Source: an uncultured Bacteroidales bacterium
GTDB taxonomy: Bacteria; Bacteroidota; Bacteroidia; Bacteroidales; Muribaculaceae
NCBI GenBank assembly: GCA_958418815.1
Contig: CATZGB010000007.1
Location: 1 to 64,000 of the forward strand
Length of the DNA stretch: 64,000 nt
Direction of reading: 5' to 3'
The notes beneath the pieces were generated by a model that had not been told where the DNA came from, made no database searches, and worked only from the letters and a program-made list of their open reading frames with translations. A program made the position numbers and the translations under genes. This document shows positions 1-7,520 of this stretch, one piece after another; the stretch's first letter is position 1; the number at the start of each line of letters is the position of its first letter.

Positions 1-53
1 AGGTGCCAGCCCTAATTTTTCAATCGTTCAAAAAAAGTTTAGCGGACAGTAAT

Positions 54-203
54 ATAAATCTATAAAAGATTCTTTCAGAATCCCTCGCCTGATGCCTGCT
101 ACCCCGGGTTACCGCTTGGTCGCCCACAAGGGGCTCCCCGCGCGCCAACCCGGGGCTAATAGTTGACCATTCCTCCGGAATGGAAATTGACCACCCATCT
201 CCA
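54..203 (+). repeat. REP-like multi-hairpin element, copy A
   Basis: First of four near-identical ~125-150 bp elements. Three hairpins are visible: GATTCT-TTC-AGAATC (68-82); a long arm pair CCCCGGGTT (102-110) with AACCCGGGG (147-155) enclosing a smaller GCCC...GGGC hairpin; and CCATTCC-TCC-GGAATGG (167-183). Copy A is preceded by the same ATAAATCTA as copy B and followed by the same 20 bp as copy D. The close similarity of copies and their clustering beside a Y1 transposase suggest mobilisation by that enzyme. Confidence 0.85.
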
Positions 204-219
204 GGGCAACATGAATCAC

Positions 220-266
220 CGCTCCGCGATGTCCGGCAACCATTTGTTGGCCGACATCGCGGAGCG
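220..266. repeat. 21-bp-arm hairpin between repeat copies
   Basis: Arms at 220-240 and 246-266 are complementary over 21 bp with two mismatches, around a 5-base loop. The outer part (CGCTCCGCGATGTC) pairs perfectly. There is no T-tract directly after it on either strand. It may be a terminator of a gene left of the window or part of another small mobile element; it is not part of the copy A/B/C/D family. Confidence 0.6.
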
Positions 267-308
267 ACTGTTTCCGTGCCACACATACCTCCCAAAGTTC
301 AAAATAAG

Positions 309-442
309 ATAAATCTATAAAAGATTCTTTCAGAATCCCACGCCTGACACCCCAAACCCCGGGTTACCGCTTGGTCGCCCACAAGGGGCTCCCCGCGCGC
401 CAACCCGGGGCTAATAGTTAACCATTCCTCCGGAATGGAAAC
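309..442 (+). repeat. REP-like multi-hairpin element, copy B
   Basis: Second direct copy of the element, same orientation as copy A, with the same three hairpins. It differs from A mainly in the short stretch between the first and second hairpins and diverges after the GGAATGG arm. The stretch from 267 to 308 between it and the hairpin to its left holds no gene I can support. Confidence 0.85.
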
Positions 443-458
443 ACACCCCATCCCTGAG

Positions 459-570
459 AACTTCCATTTAGGATAACTCTTTCATAAAAAAACTTCTGTT
501 ATGGAGACTCTTTTCACAAAACTCCGTCAAAGGCTCTATTTCATAAGAACTTCCGTTAAGGAGACCTCTT
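459..570. repeat. Degenerate ~29-bp tandem repeats
   Basis: Four imperfect units begin near 459, 491, 520 and 548. Each starts with AACTTCC/AACTTCT/AACTCCG-like sequence, contains a GGA/AGG-rich centre and ends with a CTCTTTTCATAA-like tail. Units are 23-31 bases long, so this is a decayed minisatellite or short transposon-derived array between element copies B and C. No coding function is apparent. Confidence 0.5.
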
Positions 571-581
571 ACTGATGACCT

Positions 582-705
582 CCATTCCGGAGGAATGGTC
601 AACTATTAGCCCCGGGTTGGCGCGCGGGGAGCCCCTTGCGGGCGACCAAGCGATAACCCGGGGGTGCAGGCATCAGGCGTGGGATTCTGAAAGAATCTTT
701 TATAT
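582..705 (-). repeat. REP-like multi-hairpin element, copy C (inverted)
   Basis: Third copy, in the opposite orientation to A, B and D. Its outer end (TATAAAAGATTCT side) overlaps the stop codon of the Y1 transposase gene at 700-702, so the element directly abuts the 3' end of the transposase. Together with copy D it forms inverted flanks around the transposase gene. Confidence 0.85.
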
Positions 706-1155
706 ATCTGATTTCGGCAGATATGGATTATCTTCAGACACCCCGTTTTCAATCAGCCATGCGCGGTACTCTTCCACAAACGAATGTCTCGCATGATGCT
801 GTTTCTGGCCTTTTATGTATTGCATTATCCTGTCAACCTCAGCCATAGAACAGGTAAAACCACCATATCCCTCCTGCCATCCATCCCATATTGGCAATAT
901 CTTGTCCTGAGAAATGACATAACTGCTCTCACGTTTCAACTTCTGCACAATGGACGAGACGCTCGTCGATGCCGGAATCGCAACAAGTATATGGATATGG
1001 TCAGGCATCCCACCAATCCTGTATACATGGCAACCATATTTCACCAGTATATGATAAAGCAGGCCATACACTTCGCGTTCCTTATCAATTGTTATGGTCT
1101 TGCGGCGCGAAGCAGTCGCGAACACTATATGATATATGCAATTGGTAAAACTCAT
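700..1155 (-). CDS. REP-associated / IS200-like Y1 (HUH) transposase
   Basis: A 151-residue single-strand DNA transposase of the IS200/IS605 TnpA type (PF01797-like). The HUH metal-binding motif is His53-Ile-His55 in the segment MPDHIHILV, and the likely nucleophile is Tyr113 in IMQYIKGQKQHH. Length is normal for stand-alone TnpA/RAYT proteins. The gene is intact, visibly more AT-rich than its neighbours, and lies between inverted copies C and D of a structured repeat. No tnpB or IscB-like partner is visible. The bracketed arrangement, with further copies A and B outside, is that of a RAYT with its REP elements; a plain IS200-family element is the alternative. Confidence 0.85.
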   Translation of the reverse strand: MSFTNCIYHIVFATASRRKTITIDKEREVYGLLYHILVKYGCHVYRIGGMPDHIHILVAIPASTSVSSIVQKLKRESSYVISQDKILPIWDGWQEGYGGFTCSMAEVDRIMQYIKGQKQHHARHSFVEEYRAWLIENGVSEDNPYLPKSDI

Positions 1156-1177
1156 CCTTTGTAATTTTATATTGTCA

Positions 1178-1318
1178 TATAAAAGATTCTTTCAGAATCC
1201 CACGCCTGATGCCTGACCCCGGGTTACCGCTTGGTCGCCCGCAAGGGGCTCCCCGCGCGTCAACCCGGGGCTAATAGTTGACCATTCCTCCGGAATGGAA
1301 ATTGACCACCCATCTCCA
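1178..1318 (+). repeat. REP-like multi-hairpin element, copy D
   Basis: Fourth copy, 22 bases upstream of the transposase start codon and inverted relative to copy C. It retains all three hairpins and shares with copy A the 20 bp that follow the last hairpin. Copies C and D therefore bound a ~740 bp unit (582-1318) that could be the mobile unit. Confidence 0.85.
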
Positions 1319-1491
1319 CCTCAATCATATAAACCTTGCACGGGGATAGATTGACATTCCCTTCTTCACTTCCTTCTTCACTCCCTTCTTTATCTCCATC
1401 TTTATTCCCAGCTTTATCCGGTTGGGGACGACAGGCATATTCAGGGACAATTGATTAGCCGGGAGAGTGTGGTTTCGGGGGCTGTCGTCAA
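1319..1491. other. Non-coding spacer with CT-rich imperfect repeats
   Basis: Between repeat copy D and the tamB stop codon there is a pyrimidine-rich stretch (about 1358-1420) built from variations of CCCTTCTTCACT and TCTTTATCTCC. It looks like a low-complexity or slippage-derived tract. A short lysine-rich open frame on the minus strand passes through it, but I do not support it as a gene. Confidence 0.4.
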
Positions 1492-4400
1492 TCATTCCGC
1501 CGTGGGGGCGGGGATGGAGCCGGGGGAGGCAGGGAGGGAATCGGGGCTGGCTGGGGATGGGGCGGGAAGGGTGTCGTTGGGGGTGGCTTCCGGCGTGGTG
1601 ACAGGGGCCAGGGGGATGGTCACGAGGGATTTGCGGCGGCGCAGCAGGGGACGCAGGAACGAGGTAAGGGAATCGAAGTCCTTGCGGAGGATGATGCCGA
1701 CCCCCTGGGTGGTGAGCGCCGAACGGAGATAGTAGTTCTGGTCGTTGTAACGGTTATATGCCTTCAGGCGGAAATTTCCTGAACGGTTGAGCAAGTACTC
1801 AAGCTCGAAATCCCCCACAAACTGGTTTGAGTTCAGGCTCTTGTCGCGATAGCCGAGGTTGCCGTTGAAGAGAAGGCGGTTGTTGAGCAGGCGCGACGAG
1901 AGGGCCACATCCACCTCGACATCCGAGAAGTCGCCACGGCTCGAACGGAGCGCCGGAGCGATGTTCCAGTTGTCGGAAATCTGCCCCAGTATGTTGCCCA
2001 GCTGCGACGACAGCGTGGAGGAGGCCACCGACACGAGTTCATTGCCACGCGTAGCCCCGGCCATGTATTCCGGGGTATAGAAGCGGTTGAGCGCCAGCAG
2101 ATAGAGAATCTGACGGTTCATCATCTCGTCAGTGGATATAATCGAGCGCACCTTACGGTAGATGTCGGATGTCAGCGTCGGAAACTCCAGATCGAAGGCG
2201 ATTTCTGGCTGCCGGATGTCGCCGCTGACCTTCATGATGGCATTCACCGGCACATTGGTGCGGTTGAGCTCGCTGTCGTTAAGGAAAGACTCGTCAAGGT
2301 CAGAGAGGTTGGCGTTGAGCGAGTAGGCGGCCTTGATGTCGAGCTGCGCCGCATACGGGTCGCCGTTGAAAGCTATCTCGCTCCCCGGCTTGATTGAGAA
2401 ATCCTTGATGATGATGTCCTGGAGGGTGAAGTTGTAGTCTCCCCGGTCGAGGGTGTATGTGCCAAACATCTTGAGGTCATTGTTGGCCGAAAAATAGTCC
2501 ATCCTCAGATGTCCGGCCCCGTATGCCCTTATACGGTCACCCCCGACAGGATCCATCACCAGGTTTATCTCAGCCTGTGGCGTGACCCCCATCTGTATCG
2601 TGATGTTGTAGTCGGATGAAGACTCCTCGTCATGGCGCGCGGCAAGCTCGCGCAGACGGTTGACAAGGTCCATCGAGGTGTCGCGCAGGCGCAGGGTGTC
2701 TGACAGCTCTGCCTGCAGCCTCCCCTTGTCGCGGAACGTCAAGAACGAATACTCGTCGGCCTCGACCTGGTCAGACAGCACGAATGTGAACGTCGAGCCT
2801 GGCGCGGTTGACATGTCGATGTTGATGTCGACCAGCCCCGGCTCCCCCCTGACAAAAGCTCCGCCATCACCATAGACGCGTCCATACCAGCGGGGATTCT
2901 CCTTTGCCGTCTCATTGTAGCAGAGCAGCCCCTTGGCCCCGGTGATGGCAAACTCAAACCGCGGCTCCTTAAAGCAGGAATGCCTCACCCACCCGTTCAG
3001 GCTGGCGGTGTTGCCCCTGTAATCATGCACCGTGATACCATTGAGGTCGATATATCCCGGACGTATATGCACCGAGTCGGTGGCCCAGTAAGTGGTGTTG
3101 GTGAAATTGACACGCATGCTGACCGAGTCAGCCTTCACATCCCCCTCCAGGTCGATGTACTTGAAATTTCCGAAGACCCTGGCGCGCCCCGAGGCATAGC
3201 CGGTGATGTCAGAGGCGAAAGCCGCCATGTAAGGCTGGAGGAAGCCAACCGGCTCGCGGTCGACATTGAAAGTGAGGTCGAGAGAATCGCGGGCCGCGAA
3301 TATCCCACCGGTGACGGTCGACCGCCGTCCGTGATTGTCTATGTCGGCGTCAAGCATCACCGCGAGGTCGGAGGGATTGAAGCTCGACTTCACCACCGCG
3401 TCGCCCAGCACCGTATTGTTGTAACTGATATCCTTGACAATCAGCCCGGGGGTCTCCAGACGTGGCTGCCCCGAATAGAGGTCGGAGGCATAGAATGTGC
3501 CCGAGGCATCCCCACCGAGCATCGCCGCGTCGATACCCAGCGACTCAAAGAGGTAGTCGAGACTGAAATGGCGCAGGTCAAGGGTCAGCAACGCCGTCGG
3601 GTCGGGCGACACCTTGCCATTGATTTTCACGAACTGCTGGCCGTGGCTCGCGTGGATGCCGTCGACATCCACCTCCTTGCCACGGATCACCACCGTGGCG
3701 GGCGCCACGGTCCATGTGGAGTCGTTGAAGGTCAGCGACGATTTGCGGAGGCCGACCGTAGTGGTCAACCCCTCGTCATCGCGGGCAAAAACGGCGCCCA
3801 CCCGCAGTCTCCCCTCATACATCCTGTCGCGGTCGATTTTCCACTCCAGCGTCGACCCCAGCCTGTTGTCGCCGCCAGAGGCCGACAGCGAGACAGTCAT
3901 AGGCCCACCCTTTGTCGGAGCCGTGGTCAGGAAATCAAGACGGCCACGCCCCTCCTCCCCGTCGATGTAGGCCGACAGCGAGGTATGCTCGATAAGCTTG
4001 GAGCCCTGCCTGAGATAAGGGGCCGAGAGATTCAATTCAAGGTCATGGGTCTGCTGGCAGACACCCCCCTTGATGGTCACGGGATATATCACACTTATCG
4101 GGAGCCTGAAGAACTCAGCCAGGCGCTCGGTCTCCTTTATCGTGAAATCAAACATGAAGTCATTGGTGGCCATCAGGCCTCCGCGGCTCGCCGCGCTGCG
4201 GGCCTGGCGCACCTCCAGGTCGCCCCTGGCATAGGCCGGGAGCAACGCCGGAAACGCCTCAGAGACGATATCCATCACAGCCTCCCCCAGAAACGGGAAA
4301 TCAAACTCTCCCAGCATCGAGCCGTCGAGCCAGTCGCTCTCCAGGTCGATGCGCGAAGTCTCATCCTCAAGCCTGCGCGCGGTCAGGCAAAGACGCGACA

Positions 4401-6144
4401 TGGTCAGGGCCTCCCCGTCGGCAGGTTTCAGCGAAAGGTCGCTGACAGTGGCGTGGCCATCCATGCAGCGCAGGTCAGGGCCCTCCATGTCTATATAGAT
4501 ATTGCCCGAAATGACACCCCCCGGATATTTGTCCCACAGACCGAGACGGTCGGGACACAGGCGCGCCACATCTGCGGTCAGCGTTATCGCCGGGTGGCCA
4601 CGGTCGAGCGACACACTGCCGTCGAGGAGCATCAACAGGTCGCGGTCATCGACCCCGATTTTCCCTCCGGCGATGTCATTGTCGATGGTCAGCTCGGCCC
4701 CCAGCGCCGACAGCTCATGTCCCTTTAGGGCAATCCGGTCCAAGGCCAATTCGGCGTTGCCGTGACGCTCATTTCCAGCCACGGCATAGAAAGCCTCCAC
4801 CTTTCCGTCAAGACCTGCAGGGCCGAGCGAAGGCACCACCATGCCCAGGTCGAGATAGCCGTCGGTCTCCACCACGGCGTGGAGGTCGTAATGCCTTTCA
4901 TCCGACATCGATCCTCCGGCGGCCACCGACACCTTGCCGGGCGCGGCTGCGAGACGGAGGTTGCCGTCAAACGCCCCCATAGAGCCATCGCCGTCGGCCG
5001 ACAGGGAGACATGCCCCAAACCACTCAGGATTTCAGGAAGACCCTTGGGGGCCACACCCATGTCAGAAAGCACCGAGGCGGCCTGCGGCCCGGATATCTC
5101 CACATCCAGGGCGGCGAGATGAAACGACCGGTCGGCCGACTCCAGGGCTGTGCCGCCGGCCGAGAGGTCGACAGTCAGCAGGTTCTCCATCTCCACGCGC
5201 AGCCTGGCGGAAGCCTCAGACAGCGTGCCAGCCACCGAAAAGCGCGGAAACGATGTCATCACCCTCACCTTGTCGAGCGGCTTCCAGAACGCTTGCAGGT
5301 CGGGGGGCCAGATATGCGAGTCCTCCGACAAGGCGACAGTCACCGGGTGACTCCTGAGGCTCGCTGGGATGCTGCCAAGCCCCTCCAGCGGCAGCCGCAT
5401 GTCGGCGAATCTGAGCCGCGACGCGGGCAGCTCCAGGTCGAGGCCCTTCACCTCCAGCTCGCTGGCGGATATATGAAACGCGCCCGAGAGCTGCCTGACT
5501 GCAAACCCCGACCTCTCCTCAAACGCCATACGGCGCAGGTTGACAGTGAAATCGTCATTGGTCAGGCGCGGCAGGTTGAGGTCGGCGCGGAATTTGGACA
5601 CATGCAGGTGGTTGGGGTCAAAACCCTCCTTGACGGGCTTGTCGGCCACATCGTAACTCACCGACGAAGACCTGATGATGACCGTCGAGACCTTAAGGTC
5701 GAAACTCGTCGGGGGCTTGGTTTTGTCTTTCGGGCCCAGGGCGTCAATCACCCCCTGGATATTGAGCGGAGCCGGCAGCGAGTCGCGCCTCAGACGGGCA
5801 TCAAGCCCTATGAGCTGCACATAGTCGACCCTCCAGGTGTCGGATAGCAGGCCGTCAAACAGCGAGACTCCCGCCCCGAGACGGCTTACGGTCAGGGCGG
5901 TGTCGCCGGGGGCGGTCTCCAGCACGACATCGCGCAGGATTACCCGGTTGAACGGCATGACACCGAGGTCGCCGATCGTGACCCGGGCGTCAAGCAGGGC
6001 CGAAAGCTCGGTCTCAAGCCTGTCGGCCACCCGCCGCTGCACCCCCGTCAGCGACAGGGCGACATACAACACAGCCGGGATGACCGCCGCCAGTATCAGG
6101 ACGGTCACCAGTATGGTACGTAGAATGCGGTATATCAACTTCAT
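1492..6144 (-). CDS. tamB: TamB-like translocation/assembly protein (AsmA/DUF490 family)
   Basis: A 1,550-residue inner-membrane-anchored, periplasm-spanning protein of the TamB/AsmA-like lipid-transfer group. One N-terminal membrane segment (about residues 10-31) is followed by an AsmA-like start (VTIGDLGVMPFNRVILRD) and a very long beta-rich body. The C-terminal third has the DUF490/TamB signature, including GDYNFTLQDIIIKDFSIKPGS, a GDIRQPEIAFDLEFP-type strand and a barrel-like end. Family members act in outer-membrane protein insertion or phospholipid transport. Length is usual for Bacteroidota. The last ~40 residues are an odd Pro/Ser/Ala-rich tail after RPLLRRRKS. No tamA (BamA-like) partner is next to it. 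Long open frames on the opposite strand are GC-driven shadows. Confidence 0.9.
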   Translation of the reverse strand: MKLIYRILRTILVTVLILAAVIPAVLYVALSLTGVQRRVADRLETELSALLDARVTIGDLGVMPFNRVILRDVVLETAPGDTALTVSRLGAGVSLFDGLLSDTWRVDYVQLIGLDARLRRDSLPAPLNIQGVIDALGPKDKTKPPTSFDLKVSTVIIRSSSVSYDVADKPVKEGFDPNHLHVSKFRADLNLPRLTNDDFTVNLRRMAFEERSGFAVRQLSGAFHISASELEVKGLDLELPASRLRFADMRLPLEGLGSIPASLRSHPVTVALSEDSHIWPPDLQAFWKPLDKVRVMTSFPRFSVAGTLSEASARLRVEMENLLTVDLSAGGTALESADRSFHLAALDVEISGPQAASVLSDMGVAPKGLPEILSGLGHVSLSADGDGSMGAFDGNLRLAAAPGKVSVAAGGSMSDERHYDLHAVVETDGYLDLGMVVPSLGPAGLDGKVEAFYAVAGNERHGNAELALDRIALKGHELSALGAELTIDNDIAGGKIGVDDRDLLMLLDGSVSLDRGHPAITLTADVARLCPDRLGLWDKYPGGVISGNIYIDMEGPDLRCMDGHATVSDLSLKPADGEALTMSRLCLTARRLEDETSRIDLESDWLDGSMLGEFDFPFLGEAVMDIVSEAFPALLPAYARGDLEVRQARSAASRGGLMATNDFMFDFTIKETERLAEFFRLPISVIYPVTIKGGVCQQTHDLELNLSAPYLRQGSKLIEHTSLSAYIDGEEGRGRLDFLTTAPTKGGPMTVSLSASGGDNRLGSTLEWKIDRDRMYEGRLRVGAVFARDDEGLTTTVGLRKSSLTFNDSTWTVAPATVVIRGKEVDVDGIHASHGQQFVKINGKVSPDPTALLTLDLRHFSLDYLFESLGIDAAMLGGDASGTFYASDLYSGQPRLETPGLIVKDISYNNTVLGDAVVKSSFNPSDLAVMLDADIDNHGRRSTVTGGIFAARDSLDLTFNVDREPVGFLQPYMAAFASDITGYASGRARVFGNFKYIDLEGDVKADSVSMRVNFTNTTYWATDSVHIRPGYIDLNGITVHDYRGNTASLNGWVRHSCFKEPRFEFAITGAKGLLCYNETAKENPRWYGRVYGDGGAFVRGEPGLVDINIDMSTAPGSTFTFVLSDQVEADEYSFLTFRDKGRLQAELSDTLRLRDTSMDLVNRLRELAARHDEESSSDYNITIQMGVTPQAEINLVMDPVGGDRIRAYGAGHLRMDYFSANNDLKMFGTYTLDRGDYNFTLQDIIIKDFSIKPGSEIAFNGDPYAAQLDIKAAYSLNANLSDLDESFLNDSELNRTNVPVNAIMKVSGDIRQPEIAFDLEFPTLTSDIYRKVRSIISTDEMMNRQILYLLALNRFYTPEYMAGATRGNELVSVASSTLSSQLGNILGQISDNWNIAPALRSSRGDFSDVEVDVALSSRLLNNRLLFNGNLGYRDKSLNSNQFVGDFELEYLLNRSGNFRLKAYNRYNDQNYYLRSALTTQGVGIILRKDFDSLTSFLRPLLRRRKSLVTIPLAPVTTPEATPNDTLPAPSPASPDSLPASPGSIPAPTAE

Positions 6145-6219
6145 CTGTCTCTCAGGGGGTTACACACACGTCAACCGCCACCGGCGGATCACAGCCGGCA
6201 GCGACTCGGTATTTCCCTG

Positions 6220-6227
6220 CGAAGTTA
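6220..6227 (-). promoter_or_regulatory. Possible -7 box for tamB
   Basis: On the minus strand this reads TAACTTCG, one mismatch from TAnnTTTG, about 76 nt upstream of the tamB start codon. It is divergent from the promoter of the small barrel gene. Confidence 0.4.
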
Positions 6228-6270
6228 GCAAAAATCCCGCATATTTCTTGCCAGAATCTCGCCTAATCAC

Positions 6271-6278
6271 TAACTTTG
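6271..6278 (+). promoter_or_regulatory. -7 box (TAACTTTG) of the small barrel gene
   Basis: Exact TAnnTTTG match with a TTG about 20 bases upstream (6248-6250) as possible -33 element. Its position rules out the in-frame ATG at 6290 as the more natural start and favours the ATG at 6338. Confidence 0.7.
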
Positions 6279-6337
6279 TTGCTTAAAGATTGTATATACA
6301 TACAGACATTCCAGCACAAACTCCCTTATCGAAGAAT

Positions 6338-6880
6338 ATGTCAGGTAAACGATGGATAGCGGCGGCTGTGGCCGCCACGGCGCTGTGCGGCGGTTTCGCC
6401 GCCCGGGCCGACCAATACAGCGGAGAGAAGACCCTCGGTGTCCGCGTCGGCTACAACACCCACAACAAGCGTCCTCTGGCCGGAGCGCAGTTCTCATACC
6501 GCTTCAACCGTCTGCTCAGGCTCAGCCCCACGGCGGAATATGTGTTCCGCCACGACGGGCTCGATGCCCTCCTGCTCAACCTCAACATGGAGTTTGTCTT
6601 CCCCCTGGCCCAGGGCCGGTGCGACATTTACCCCCTGGCAGGTGTCAACTTCTCGAGCTGGAACTACCACAACCTCGACTCATACCTCCCCCCTGCCGGA
6701 GCCGCCCTGACACCCACCAACGATGTCTCTTCCCGAGTGTCCCGCTTCGGACTTAACGCCGGAGCCGGATTCGGGGTGAACATCAGTGGCTCGCTGCGCC
6801 TGTCGGCAAGCGCCACATACACCTTCATAAAGAAGTTTCACGGAGCCAACATCGCCCTCGGAATCCACTACCGTTTCTGA
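6338..6880 (+). CDS. Small outer-membrane beta-barrel protein
   Basis: A 180-residue protein of the porin/OmpA-like small barrel type. The chosen start gives a clean signal peptide (positively charged MSGKRW, Ala-rich core, cleavage after Ala-Arg-Ala near residue 24); a longer in-frame ATG at 6290 would put untypical residues in front of it. The mature part has alternating beta strands (GVRVGYNTHNKRPLAGAQFSY, LRLSPTAEYVFRHDG) and ends in the aromatic residue of HYRF, the usual Bam recognition signature. It stands alone between the divergent tamB and ferritin. Specific function is unknown. Confidence 0.8.
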   Translation: MSGKRWIAAAVAATALCGGFAARADQYSGEKTLGVRVGYNTHNKRPLAGAQFSYRFNRLLRLSPTAEYVFRHDGLDALLLNLNMEFVFPLAQGRCDIYPLAGVNFSSWNYHNLDSYLPPAGAALTPTNDVSSRVSRFGLNAGAGFGVNISGSLRLSASATYTFIKKFHGANIALGIHYRF

Positions 6881-6936
6881 CCCCGCGGCCCACTCCACCC
6901 AGACATCAAAAAACAAACACATAAAACAAAACCACT

Positions 6937-7458
6937 ATGATTTCCAAGGAACTCGAACAGGCCATCAACGCCCAGATCAACGCCGAGCTTTGGTCGGCTT
7001 ATCTCTATCTCTCAATGTCGATGCACTTCGCCAACGCCGGATATGACGGCATCGCCAACTGGTATGCCGTGCAGTTCAAAGAGGAGCAAGACCACGCCAC
7101 CATCTTCATGAACTACCTCAACTCGCGCGACGGCAAGGTGACGCTGCAGCCCATCGCCGGAGTCGACACCGAATGGGAGTCTCCCCTGGCCGCATTCGCC
7201 GCCACCCTCGCCCATGAGCAGAAGGTCACCGCCCTCATCAACGACCTCAACGCGCTGGCCGTAGAGCACAAGGACTACGCCACACAAACCAAGCTCCAGT
7301 GGTTCATCACCGAGCAGATCGAGGAGGAGGAGACTGCCCGCGGCTTCATCGACGCGCTGAAGAAAATCGGCGACAACGGCTACGGTCTCTACATGTTTGA
7401 CAAGGAGCTGGCCGCCCGCACCTACACCACTCCCACCCCCCTGGCCGACAAAGCCTGA
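6937..7458 (+). CDS. ftnA: Non-haem ferritin
   Basis: A 173-residue iron-storage ferritin that oxidises Fe(II) and stores it as a ferric mineral in a 24-mer cytoplasmic shell. All expected ferroxidase-centre residues sit at the canonical bacterial positions: Glu17, Glu50, His53, Glu94, Gln127 and Glu130. Length is standard. There is no clear TAnnTTTG box in the 56 bp before it, so it may be transcribed from the barrel gene promoter. mutS follows after 62 bp. In gut Bacteroidales ferritin also protects against oxygen exposure; that role is inferred from family knowledge. Confidence 0.95.
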   Translation: MISKELEQAINAQINAELWSAYLYLSMSMHFANAGYDGIANWYAVQFKEEQDHATIFMNYLNSRDGKVTLQPIAGVDTEWESPLAAFAATLAHEQKVTALINDLNALAVEHKDYATQTKLQWFITEQIEEEETARGFIDALKKIGDNGYGLYMFDKELAARTYTTPTPLADKA

Positions 7459-7520
7459 CCCACAACCCCGACTCTTTACCCCCCTACACCGTTTTTAACA
7501 CCCCCACCACTGACTGACAT

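Noticed and set aside
20..295. 91-codon minus-strand frame and a similar 73-codon frame at 575-796
   Set aside because: Both are read-throughs of the REP-like element; the shared peptide EEWSTISPGLARGEP is encoded by the structured repeat, not a protein family.
784..1164. 126-codon plus-strand frame opposite the Y1 transposase
   Set aside because: Antisense shadow of the transposase gene, whose HUH and Tyr motifs are intact on the minus strand.
1325..1495. 56-codon Lys-rich minus-strand frame overlapping the tamB stop by ATGA
   Set aside because: It runs through the CT-rich low-complexity tract, and the translation (IKKGVKKEVKKG) reflects that repeat. No independent support.
2980..5847. Long plus-strand open frames (582 and 361 codons) opposite tamB
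   Set aside because: Their translations are rich in Arg, His, Gln and Val with no domain, signal peptide or promoter. They mirror tamB codons in a GC-rich gene.
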